The position numbers and the translations under genes are program-made. From an uncultured Streptomyces sp. (lineage in GTDB: Bacteria > Actinomycetota > Actinomycetes > Streptomycetales > Streptomycetaceae): 11,152 nt of DNA. Of this stretch, positions 1 through 6,080 are shown in pieces. The notes below the pieces were generated by a model that was not told where the DNA came from, ran no database searches, and was given only the letters and a program-made list of their open reading frames with translations. The stretch covers positions 1 to 11,152 of the forward strand of contig CAMLJW010000149.1 in NCBI GenBank assembly GCA_946480485.1, in the 5' to 3' direction. Position 1 is the stretch's first letter, and every line of letters starts with the position of its first letter.

Positions 1-22
1 CGACCCAGCGTTGGAAGAAGGC

Positions 23-826
23 TCAGACGACCAGGACGGGGAGGACGAGGAGGACGCCGAAGGCGAGAATCTGGCCCCACTCAGGGGGCCTTTGGCCCTG
101 GAAGACGCTTATTTCCAGGGGGAGGGGGCGGACCGCGGGGTCGGAGACCATCAGGACCGGCCACAGGAAGGAGCCCCACTGGATGAGGAACGTGAGGATC
201 GCGACTGAGGCGAAGGCCGGCTTCGACATGGGCACGATGATCGCGAAGAAGGTGCGCCAAGGGCCCGCGCCGTCGATCCGGGCCGCTTCCTCGATGCTCG
301 GCGGAATCGAGCGGAAGAACGTCTGGAACTGGTAGACCGAGAAGGCATTGGCGATGAAGGGGATCACCTGGATGTAGATGGTGTTGCGCTGATCGTTGAA
401 CAAGTAGAAAAGCGGCACCGCCACCGACTCGAAGGGCACCAGCATCAGAAGCAGTACCAGCGTGAAGACGGCTTCCCGGCCGCGCCACTTCAGCCGTGAG
501 AGCCCGTAGGCGGCCATCGAGTTGACGAACAGGCCGCCGGTCACCACCACAAACGCGACCAGCACTGATATGCCCATGAAGCGCCAGAAGTAGCCGGTGC
601 TGTCGGAGTTGAGGCTGTCGAGGACGGCGGAGTAGTTCGCGAAGGACAGGTTGGTGGGCAGGAAGCCGGACAGACCGTTCAGGACCTCGTCCGACGGCTT
701 GAGGCTGCCCAGGAACAGGTAGATCACGGGCAGTACGAAGACGAACGCCAGCACGCTGAGTACGGCGTAGTCCAGGAAGCGGCGCAGGGGCGTGCGGGTG
801 GAGCGGGTCGCGTGGGTCGTGGCCAT
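23..826 (-). CDS. Sugar ABC transporter permease (MalG-type), C-terminus cut by in-frame TGA
   Basis: Inner-membrane subunit of a carbohydrate ABC importer, the MalG/LacG-type partner of the permease just upstream. The 267 residues show hydrophobic membrane segments (about 21-40, 87-108, 120-143, 205-228 and 252-267). They also show a canonical EAA loop, E180-A-A-R-I-D-G186, followed by a proline-ending helix, which docks on the ATPase. The ATG lies 3 bp after the stop of the preceding permease, so the two are surely co-transcribed. The odd point is the end. The reading frame stops at TGA (23-25), yet the same frame beyond it continues AFFQRWV, which matches the usual family ending after a PVLVV-like segment. 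About 15-20 conserved residues are therefore lost or need read-through. A substitution or a sequence error are the simplest causes. Family assignment is secure; whether the protein is functional is not. Confidence 0.9.
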   Translation of the reverse strand: MATTHATRSTRTPLRRFLDYAVLSVLAFVFVLPVIYLFLGSLKPSDEVLNGLSGFLPTNLSFANYSAVLDSLNSDSTGYFWRFMGISVLVAFVVVTGGLFVNSMAAYGLSRLKWRGREAVFTLVLLLMLVPFESVAVPLFYLFNDQRNTIYIQVIPFIANAFSVYQFQTFFRSIPPSIEEAARIDGAGPWRTFFAIIVPMSKPAFASVAILTFLIQWGSFLWPVLMVSDPAVRPLPLEISVFQGQRPPEWGQILAFGVLLVLPVLVV

Positions 827-829
827 GGG

Positions 830-1855
830 TCAGTCCTCGTTTTCGGGCCGGACAACGCGGCGCTGGATGAGCGTCAAGGCGACGACGATCAGGAAGAAGA
901 CGACAGTGATCGCGGACGCCTGGCCGATGTTGTTCTGGTCGAAGGCGGTGGTGACGGCCTGGTACATCACGGTGCGGGCGGCGTCCTCGTCGAGGCCTCC
1001 GCCGCGGATGAGGACGTACACCTGGTCGAAGACCCGGAAGGACAGCACCGAGGTGAGCATGACGACGAACACGAGGGTGCCGCGGATGCCGGGCAGGGTG
1101 ACGTGGCGGAACTGCTGCCTGCGCGTGGCGCGGTCGAGTCGGGCGGCCTCGTAGAGCTCGTTGGGGATCTGCTGGAGGCCGGCCAGCAGGATGACCATCT
1201 GGAAGCCGACGCCCTGCCAGATCGAGAGAACGATGATCGAGGCCATGGCGGTGGCGCTGTCGCCGAGCCAGTCGAAGGCTCCCCAGTTGCCGAAACTCAC
1301 CGCGTCCAGCAAGGAGTTGAGCATGCCCTGGTCGCTGCGGGCGAGGATCAGCCGCCAGATCACGGCGACCAGCGCCATGGGGAACACAACCGGCATGAAG
1401 AAGAAGGACCGGAAGAGGCCGATGGCCTTGAGCTTGCGGTTCAGCAGGATCGCCAGCGCCAGGGCGAGGGCGGTCTGCAGCGGTACGACCACCGCGGCGA
1501 AGGTCAGGTTGTTGAGCAGGGCCCGCAGGAACGGGCCGGACAGGTCCGGGTCGGTGAACAACCGCCGGTACTGCTCCAGGCCGAAGAACGACGGCGCCAG
1601 TGGGGAGCCGAGCCGCACGTTGTAGAAGGAGAGCACCACGGCGTAGCCGAACGGCACACCGACGAAGGCGATGAGTCCGACGAGGGAGGGTGCGGACATC
1701 AGCAGTCCGTGCACCCAGTCGCGGTTCTTCCGCGCCGATCCTGTGGATCGTGCGGAGCGCCCCGGAGGGACGGGCTTCTCGGAGGTCACGGATGGGTCCT
1801 GCTCCCGGCCAAAGGGCTCGGACTGCACGGGTTCCACGGATTTCACGGATTTCAC
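830..1855 (-). CDS. Sugar ABC transporter permease (MalF-type)
   Basis: Inner-membrane permease of a carbohydrate ABC importer, pairing with the MalG-type protein encoded 3 bp downstream. The 341-residue product begins with about 45 charged, low-complexity residues. Hydrophobic helices follow at about 52-78, 112-137, 150-172, 203-226, 257-276 and 313-332. The EAA loop is present (E236-A-A-R-L-D-R242 through L254-P255), but the normally invariant glycine after the aspartate is arginine. The start is ambiguous. GTG at 1855 follows AGGACCCTCCC, while GTG at 1789 (residue 23) follows the near-identical AGGACCCATCC; both sit in a 66-bp-spaced direct repeat. Codons 4, 7 and 10 are also GTG. The shorter form would still contain every membrane helix. 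The family call is secure; the substrate cannot be read from the sequence. Confidence 0.93.
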   Translation of the reverse strand: MKSVKSVEPVQSEPFGREQDPSVTSEKPVPPGRSARSTGSARKNRDWVHGLLMSAPSLVGLIAFVGVPFGYAVVLSFYNVRLGSPLAPSFFGLEQYRRLFTDPDLSGPFLRALLNNLTFAAVVVPLQTALALALAILLNRKLKAIGLFRSFFFMPVVFPMALVAVIWRLILARSDQGMLNSLLDAVSFGNWGAFDWLGDSATAMASIIVLSIWQGVGFQMVILLAGLQQIPNELYEAARLDRATRRQQFRHVTLPGIRGTLVFVVMLTSVLSFRVFDQVYVLIRGGGLDEDAARTVMYQAVTTAFDQNNIGQASAITVVFFLIVVALTLIQRRVVRPENED

Positions 1856-1875
1856 GGGAGGGTCCTGTTCCCGGC
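1794..1875. repeat. Imperfect direct repeat duplicating the permease start region
   Basis: The 16-mer GGGTCCTGCTCCCGGC at 1794-1809 recurs with one mismatch as GGGTCCTGTTCCCGGC at 1860-1875, exactly 66 bp (22 codons) apart. On the minus strand each copy supplies an AGGACCC ribosome-binding-like stretch a few bases before an in-frame GTG (1855 and 1789). Between the copies lies a smaller repeat, TTTCACGGA/TTTCACGGG. The arrangement looks like a local duplication that gave the MalF-type gene two possible translation starts. Confidence 0.6.
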
Positions 1876-1907
1876 AGGGGCGGGCGGCTCGGGTGCGCCC
1901 GCCCCTG
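1875..1907 (-). other. Intercistronic stem-loop between binding protein and permease genes
   Basis: An 11-bp perfect inverted repeat, CAGGGGCGGGC (1875-1885) and GCCCGCCCCTG (1897-1907), encloses an 11-base loop. It lies in the gap between the stop of the solute-binding protein (1919) and the start of the first permease (1855). There is no T-run after it in the direction of transcription. Stable hairpins at this place in maltose-type operons are known to protect the upstream message or partly stop transcription, giving more binding protein than permease. That role is inferred here from position. Confidence 0.6.
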
Positions 1908-1918
1908 GCCGACGTGTC

Positions 1919-3262
1919 CTACGGGATCTTGTAGCCGGCGTTGTCCGAGAAGTCCTGGTCGATGGCGCGGGCGGCCTTCGAGAGGGTGCTCTTGGGGTCG
2001 GCGCCGCCGTAGATGGAGTTCAGGGCCTCGCTGAACTTCGCGGTCACCACGGGGTACCCGCCGGTGACCGGACGGGTGACGGCGACACAGGACTTGGTGA
2101 TGTCACTGTCGCCGCAGGTCTTCGCGAGCTGGTCGGCGAAGAGCTGGAGCGGGCCGCCCTGCTTGTAGAGCTCGCTCTTGGCGAGCACGGTGTTGGTGGC
2201 GGGCACCGCCCCGTTGGCCTTCGTCATGGCGGTGACGTTGGTGTCGTTCAGGAGGGTGTCGAGGAAGGTCCCGGCTGCCTTGGCGTTCTTGGTGCCGGCG
2301 CCGATGCCCCAGGCCCAGGAGCCCTGTCCGGTCTTGGGGCCGTTGCCGAAGTCGGGCAGCGGCAGCACGACGAGGTCGTCGCCGAGGGCCTTGCTGTAGG
2401 CGGGGTACATCCAGTGGCCGACCCAGCTCAGCGCGACCCGACCCTTGGCGAAGGCGTTGCCGTCGGTGTTGGGGTCCACGTACGTCTTCCATGACTGGAA
2501 GGTCTTCAGGGCCGAGGCCACGGCCGGGGTGTCGAGGGCGCCTTCCGCCTTGCCGTCCTTGAGGAGGGAGCCGCCGGCCGACCAGACGATCGGGGCGAAG
2601 CCGTAGGTGCCCCACTCGGTGTTGTAGCCGTTGCTTTCCTGGAGGTCGAGGGTCTTGCCGTCGGAGTCCTTGGCCTTGAGTGCCTTGAGCGCGGCGGTGA
2701 ACTCCGTCGCCGTCCAGTCGTCGGCCAGGCCCTTCGGGTACTTCACCCCGGCCGCGTCCAGCAGCTTCTTGTTGCCGTAGATCCCCAGGCCCGAGTCGAA
2801 CATGCCCAGGCCGTAGTGCGCGACGCCGATCTCGCCCTGCGCCTTGTTGGCGTCGGTGGCGTTGTCCATGGTCTTGATGGAGACGTAGGTGTCGATCGGG
2901 GTGAGCTTCTTGTTGTAGGCGAAGTTCGCCATGGTCGGGCCGTCGAACTCCATGACGTCCGGCAGCTCGGAGGCGTCGGTGGCGGTGATGGTCTTGGTGT
3001 AGTCCTTCTCGGGTATCAGCTTCAGATCGACCTTGACCTTGCTCTGCGAGGAGTTGAAGGATTTCACCGCGTTCTGCAGCGCGGTGGACTCGCTCTTCTG
3101 CCCCTGGTGGGCCCACACGCTGATCGTGCCCTGGCCGCTGCCGGCCTCGGTGGAGGTGTCGGTGGTGTTGCCTCCGCCGCAGGCCGCCAGCGCGGCCACG
3201 GGCAGGACGAGGGCCAGGCCCTTACAGGCCGCGTGACGGTACCTTTTGTTTCCGGCGATCAT
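1919..3262 (-). CDS. Extracellular solute-binding lipoprotein of a sugar ABC transporter (family 1)
   Basis: Surface lipoprotein that captures sugar and delivers it to the two permeases encoded downstream. The 447-residue product has a short basic N-terminus, a hydrophobic stretch (L16-A27) and a lipobox L25-A-A-C28 followed by a GGG and Thr/Ser-rich linker. This is a standard lipoprotein signal. The mature part has the family 1 binding-protein features: a first strand ISVWAH, the segment ELPDVMEFDGPTMANFA and a later GSWAWGIGAGTKN-like region. The length is normal for the family. The ATG at 3262 is preceded by GGAGG at a 10-base distance. It lies 101 bp downstream of the LacI-type gene on the same strand and is followed by a hairpin and the permease pair. 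The ligand is not deducible; the divergent GH32-like enzyme hints at a fructose-containing oligosaccharide. Confidence 0.95.
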   Translation of the reverse strand: MIAGNKRYRHAACKGLALVLPVAALAACGGGNTTDTSTEAGSGQGTISVWAHQGQKSESTALQNAVKSFNSSQSKVKVDLKLIPEKDYTKTITATDASELPDVMEFDGPTMANFAYNKKLTPIDTYVSIKTMDNATDANKAQGEIGVAHYGLGMFDSGLGIYGNKKLLDAAGVKYPKGLADDWTATEFTAALKALKAKDSDGKTLDLQESNGYNTEWGTYGFAPIVWSAGGSLLKDGKAEGALDTPAVASALKTFQSWKTYVDPNTDGNAFAKGRVALSWVGHWMYPAYSKALGDDLVVLPLPDFGNGPKTGQGSWAWGIGAGTKNAKAAGTFLDTLLNDTNVTAMTKANGAVPATNTVLAKSELYKQGGPLQLFADQLAKTCGDSDITKSCVAVTRPVTGGYPVVTAKFSEALNSIYGGADPKSTLSKAARAIDQDFSDNAGYKIP

Positions 3263-3277
3263 GGTTTGGTGCCTCCG

Positions 3278-3289
3278 TGCGTCGTTGCA
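3278..3289. promoter_or_regulatory. Possible CG-centred operator before the binding-protein gene
   Basis: TGCGTCGTTGCA is a partial palindrome (TGC..CG..GCA) centred on CG, the layout favoured by LacI-family proteins. It lies just upstream of the GGAGG ribosome-binding site of the solute-binding protein gene. It matches the two stronger sites in the divergent spacer only weakly, so it may be chance. Confidence 0.25.
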
Positions 3290-3363
3290 GGGTGAGGGTT
3301 CGAACTGCTGGGTGCGATCTGGCGTGGGGCGTGGGGTTCGGGGGCATACGGACGTGCAGGCGT

Positions 3364-4383
3364 CTACCGGGGTACGCGCGGGTTCGGTGGGCCGGTGGTC
3401 TCGCGCAGGACCAATCGGATGGGCATCTGCACATGCCCGGACGGTTCGGAGTCCGGCTCGTCGAGCTGTCGCAGCAGCAGCCGGGCGGCCTCGGCACCCT
3501 GTCCCGCGACCGGCTGGGCGATGGTGGTCAGCCCGATCACGTCGGCCAGTTCGTGGTCGTCGAAGCCGATGACGGACACGTCGTCCGGCACCTGCAGCCG
3601 GTGCCGCCGCAGGGCGCGCAGCGCGCCCATCGCCATCTCGTCGGACTGCGCGAACACGGCGGTCGGCGGGCGGGACGCGGCCAGTAGTCGGGTCATGGCC
3701 CGTTCGCCGCCCTTGACCGTGTAGTCGCCGTCCGCCTCCAGGGCCGGGTCGTGCTCGATCCCGGCGTCGGTGAGGACGTTCAGGTAGGCCTGCCTCCGGT
3801 CGATCGGGGTGGTCCAGTGCAGTGGTCCGCTCGCCCCGCAGATCATGCCGATCCGGCGGTGGCCGAGATTGACCAGATGCCGTACCGCGCTCTCCGCCCC
3901 GCCCCGGTCGTCGATGCCGACCACCGTGAAGCGAGGCAGCGGCCCACCGACCGTGGTGGCCAGCGGCACCCCGAGCGAGCGCAGTGCGGCGGACTCCTCC
4001 TCTTCGGGAATCAGCAGCGACAGCACCGCGTCCACGCGCTTACGGACCGGCAGGTTGGTGAAGAAACGCCTGCGTGCCTCCGGCGACCCCAGGTTGTACA
4101 GAAGGACGTCGTACCCGGCGGCGCTGAACACCTGCTCGGCGGCGTCCAGCACGGTGCCGAAGAACCAGCGGCCCACGTACGGGACGACCACTGCGACGGT
4201 GAAGGTACGCCCGCTGGCCAGACTTGAGGCGGAACGCGACGCGGTGTAGCCCAACTCCGAGGCGACCGCGGTGATCTGCGCCCGCACCTCGTCCGAGACG
4301 CCCGGCCGGCCACGCAGGGCGCGGGAGACGGTGGACGCGGAGACGCCGGCGGCCCGGGCGACATCGGTGATACTGACCGTCAC
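3364..4383 (-). CDS. LacI-family transcriptional regulator
   Basis: Sugar-responsive DNA-binding protein, most likely the local repressor of this transport and hydrolase locus. The 339 residues have the standard layout. An N-terminal helix-turn-helix occupies residues 4-26 (ITDVARAAGVSASTVSRAL), followed by the hinge helix ending near SRSASSLASG, about residues 49-58. A periplasmic-binding-like effector domain follows, with the typical GHRRIGMICG and VIGFDDHELADVIGLTTIAQP segments. The protein ends in a short Pro/Arg tail. The start is GTG at 4383, with GGAGG six bases upstream. The gene is divergent from the GH32-like hydrolase and precedes the binding-protein gene on the same strand, so it may be co-transcribed with the transporter. 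Operator-like sites lie in its own 5' region, which fits autoregulation. The effector sugar is unknown. Confidence 0.95.
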   Translation of the reverse strand: MTVSITDVARAAGVSASTVSRALRGRPGVSDEVRAQITAVASELGYTASRSASSLASGRTFTVAVVVPYVGRWFFGTVLDAAEQVFSAAGYDVLLYNLGSPEARRRFFTNLPVRKRVDAVLSLLIPEEEESAALRSLGVPLATTVGGPLPRFTVVGIDDRGGAESAVRHLVNLGHRRIGMICGASGPLHWTTPIDRRQAYLNVLTDAGIEHDPALEADGDYTVKGGERAMTRLLAASRPPTAVFAQSDEMAMGALRALRRHRLQVPDDVSVIGFDDHELADVIGLTTIAQPVAGQGAEAARLLLRQLDEPDSEPSGHVQMPIRLVLRETTGPPNPRVPR

Positions 4384-4405
4384 GGCGCGCTCCTCCAGGT
4401 CGATT

Positions 4406-4419
4406 TCACGTCGGTGTGA
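4406..4419. promoter_or_regulatory. Weak CG-centred palindrome in the LacI gene leader
   Basis: TCACGTCGGTGTGA reads TCAC..CG..GTGA, a 14-bp partial palindrome with a CG centre, 23-36 bases before the GTG start of the LacI-type gene. It has the symmetry of a LacI-family site but a different half-site from the two repeats further upstream. It may be an accessory operator or coincidence. Confidence 0.25.
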
Positions 4420-4457
4420 TCTGTGGATGACGCGACCGTAAACCCGCCTCCGCTGTT

Positions 4458-4472
4458 GCGCAAGCGTTTGTG
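4458..4472. promoter_or_regulatory. Operator-like repeat 1 (proximal to the LacI gene)
   Basis: GCGCAAGCGTTTGTG differs from the second site at 4525-4539 at only two of 15 positions. It is a CG-centred partial palindrome (CAA.CG.TTG core), the usual form of LacI-family operators. It lies in the spacer between the divergent LacI-type and GH32-like genes, just downstream of a possible minus-strand promoter (4471-4499). Binding there would block transcription of the regulator and possibly of the transporter genes. The assignment to the local regulator is inferred. Confidence 0.6.
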
Positions 4473-4499
4473 TTCATATTTACTGGGGCCGATTCTCAA
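4471..4499 (-). promoter_or_regulatory. Possible promoter for the LacI-type gene
   Basis: On the minus strand TTGAGA (4494-4499) is followed after 17 bases by TGAACA (4471-4476); an overlapping TATGAA at 4473-4478 is 15 bases away. The region is clearly AT-richer than its surroundings. It sits directly before operator-like repeat 1. The match to the vegetative consensus is modest. Confidence 0.3.
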
Positions 4500-4524
4500 G
4501 AGATTCTATTGTTATCAAACGTCA

Positions 4525-4540
4525 GCGCACGCGTTTGCGC
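4525..4540. promoter_or_regulatory. Operator-like repeat 2 (proximal to the GH32-like gene)
   Basis: GCGCACGCGTTTGCGC is a 16-bp palindrome with five perfectly paired bases at each end (GCGCA/TGCGC) and a CG centre. It ends 25 bases before the ATG of the GH32-like gene. It repeats site 1 almost exactly, with centres 67 bp apart. An AT-rich stretch with a TATTGT -10-like hexamer (4507-4512) lies just upstream, so a protein bound here would cover the expected transcription start of the hydrolase gene. It is probably the target of the adjacent LacI-type regulator. Confidence 0.65.
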
Positions 4541-4565
4541 GCTATGAGCCGACAGGAACCTGCGC

Positions 4566-5924
4566 ATGCGATACGCCCCGCCCGGCCTCTGCGTGAACGA
4601 CTTCGCCCTCCTGCGTGACGAGGACGGCACGTACGCGGTGCTGCACCTACAGGGCCCGTGGACAACCGAGTTCGACCACCTGCGGATGGAGACCTCCTAC
4701 GGCCGGGCGACCTCCACCGACCTGGTCAACTGGCAGCCGCAGGGCACCGCCTTCGGCAACGGCTTGCCCGGCCGCTTCGACCAGCAGGCGGTGTGGACCA
4801 TGCATCCCCTCCGGTACGGCGACGGAATGGCGATGTTCTACACGGGCGTCTCCGGTCTCACACCGGGCGGCTGGCCGCTCCAGTCGGTCGGGCTGGCGTA
4901 CTCGGACCGCACGGACGGCACGGGCTGGAGCCGCCACAGCTCGCGGCCGGTGGCCGAGGCGGACCCGCGCTGGTACCGCACCGGCGAACGCATGGGCTGG
5001 CGCGATCCGTTCGTCGTACCCGACGACGAGTCGGACGGCTGGGTCATGGTCGTCTGCGCCAGCGACGCCTCGCTCCCCGTCGAGGCCGGCGGCTGCGTCG
5101 CCTGGGCCACCTCCGACGACCTGGAACGATGGACCGTCCAACCACCCCTCATCGCACCCGGCGACGTCGACGAGTTGGAGTGCCCGGTCCTGGAACGCCT
5201 TGACGACGGCAGCTGGTTGCTGCTCGGTTCCATCGCCCAGACCCGCGGCTTCGAGGCGTGGACCGCGCCCCGCCTGCGGGGCCCTTGGACCCGCCGCGGC
5301 CCGCTCGGTCCCACCGGTTCCTACGCCCCGCGCGTCATCGCCACACCCGACGGCTCCCGTGTCGTCCTGCACACCACCCCGCGCCGCATCGGCCTCACCG
5401 ACTCCGGCGACCGCTGCCGCGGGATGCTCGCCCAGCCGAAGCTCCTGGTCACACCCGAAGCCGCGGCACCTCGCCTGGAGTGGTGGCCGGGCCTGAACAC
5501 CTGGCTGGGCGAGGAAACCGACCAACCCACTCTGCACGCGGTCGGCGACATAGCCATATCCGGCCGTGTCGAGGTCACCCTGCGCACCGACACCTCCGGC
5601 GGCGACCGACCCCACCTTGCCGTCGGCTGCGACGGCAAGAACCTTTGGGTCACCGGCCCCGACGGAACCCGGCTCGGCGAGACCGTCCTGACCGAACCTG
5701 CCGCCGCCTTGCGCGTACTCACCATCGGCGAGTATGTCGAGATCTACGCCGACGGCGTTTTCGCCCTGACCACGCTGTGCTACTCCGGCCACCTGGCTCC
5801 GTGGACCGCCGTCACCGACGGACACGAACGCACCGTGCGCGTCCGCCCGATCCGGCTGCCCGACCCGTCCCGCGATGACGCCTCGGCCATCTGGCCCGGC
5901 AACCTCGCGTACCGCGCCCGCTGA
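4566..5924 (+). CDS. GH32-like glycoside hydrolase (clan GH-J), probably cytoplasmic
   Basis: Probable beta-fructosidase-type hydrolase acting on an imported fructose-containing saccharide. The 452 residues appear to form a five-bladed propeller (about 1-310) plus a C-terminal beta-sandwich (about 325-435, including VEIYADGVFALTT, a GH32 C-domain signature). The three acidic motifs are recognisable: N11-D12 (nucleophile position), R146-D147-P148 (transition-state stabiliser) and E205-C206-P207 (acid/base). The first motif is NDF instead of the usual NDPNG, so this is a divergent member. There is no signal peptide, consistent with work in the cytoplasm after ABC import. The ATG at 4566 follows AGGA at 8 bases. 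It is divergent from the LacI-type gene, with an operator-like palindrome 25 bases upstream. Substrate is inferred only; a levan, inulin or sucrose-type sugar is most likely, and another clan GH-J or GH43-like activity is possible. Confidence 0.8.
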   Translation: MRYAPPGLCVNDFALLRDEDGTYAVLHLQGPWTTEFDHLRMETSYGRATSTDLVNWQPQGTAFGNGLPGRFDQQAVWTMHPLRYGDGMAMFYTGVSGLTPGGWPLQSVGLAYSDRTDGTGWSRHSSRPVAEADPRWYRTGERMGWRDPFVVPDDESDGWVMVVCASDASLPVEAGGCVAWATSDDLERWTVQPPLIAPGDVDELECPVLERLDDGSWLLLGSIAQTRGFEAWTAPRLRGPWTRRGPLGPTGSYAPRVIATPDGSRVVLHTTPRRIGLTDSGDRCRGMLAQPKLLVTPEAAAPRLEWWPGLNTWLGEETDQPTLHAVGDIAISGRVEVTLRTDTSGGDRPHLAVGCDGKNLWVTGPDGTRLGETVLTEPAAALRVLTIGEYVEIYADGVFALTTLCYSGHLAPWTAVTDGHERTVRVRPIRLPDPSRDDASAIWPGNLAYRAR

Positions 5925-5953
5925 CCAACCACCTTCGAACGCACCTTCAAGTG

Positions 5954-5976
5954 GTCCGCCGCGCGGCTGGGCGGAC
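5954..5976 (+). terminator. Hairpin downstream of the GH32-like gene
   Basis: GTCCGCC (5954-5960) and GGCGGAC (5970-5976) form a 7-bp all-paired stem with a 9-base loop, 30 bases after the hydrolase stop. There is no T-run, as is common in high-GC actinobacteria. It lies between convergent genes and may end transcription from one or both sides. Confidence 0.45.
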
Positions 5977-6014
5977 ACGCCCGCGCTGGGACACGCCCAC
6001 ACTGGGACACAGCC
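5971..6014. repeat. Short tandem repeat between convergent genes
   Basis: Three units of about 16 bp follow each other: GCGGACACGCCCGCGCT, GGGACACGCCCACACT and GGGACACAGCC. The shared core is GGGACACGCCC. The repeats start inside the right arm of the preceding hairpin and stop at the next one. No function is evident. Confidence 0.5.
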
Positions 6015-6025
6015 GATCGTCGGCT
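6011..6025. terminator. Small hairpin between convergent genes
   Basis: AGCCGA (6011-6016) and TCGGCT (6020-6025) form a perfect 6-bp stem with a 3-base loop, 56 bases beyond the stop codon of the phosphatase gene on the minus strand. It is a candidate terminator for that gene. No T-run is present. Confidence 0.4.
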
Positions 6026-6080
6026 CCTGACGGGCCCCGCGAATCCGCCCTCCAGGGCACCGTTTCGCCCGGGCGGCGGG

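Noticed and set aside
1..22. Selenocysteine at the permease TGA codon
   Set aside because: No selenoprotein family resembles this permease and the downstream sequence needed to judge an insertion element is outside the window; a nonsense change or error is simpler.
812..2494. Long plus-strand open frame of 560 codons opposite the MalF-type permease and binding protein genes
   Set aside because: It is antisense to two well-supported genes, its product is low-complexity Gly/Val/Glu/Arg-rich, and high G+C content alone makes such frames.
4647..6002. Minus-strand open frame of 451 codons opposite the GH32-like gene
   Set aside because: Antisense shadow; the plus-strand product has recognisable catalytic motifs and a ribosome-binding site.
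6066..6075. CGCCCGGGCG perfect palindrome near the phosphatase stop
   Set aside because: Ten-base GC-only palindromes are expected by chance in DNA of this composition.
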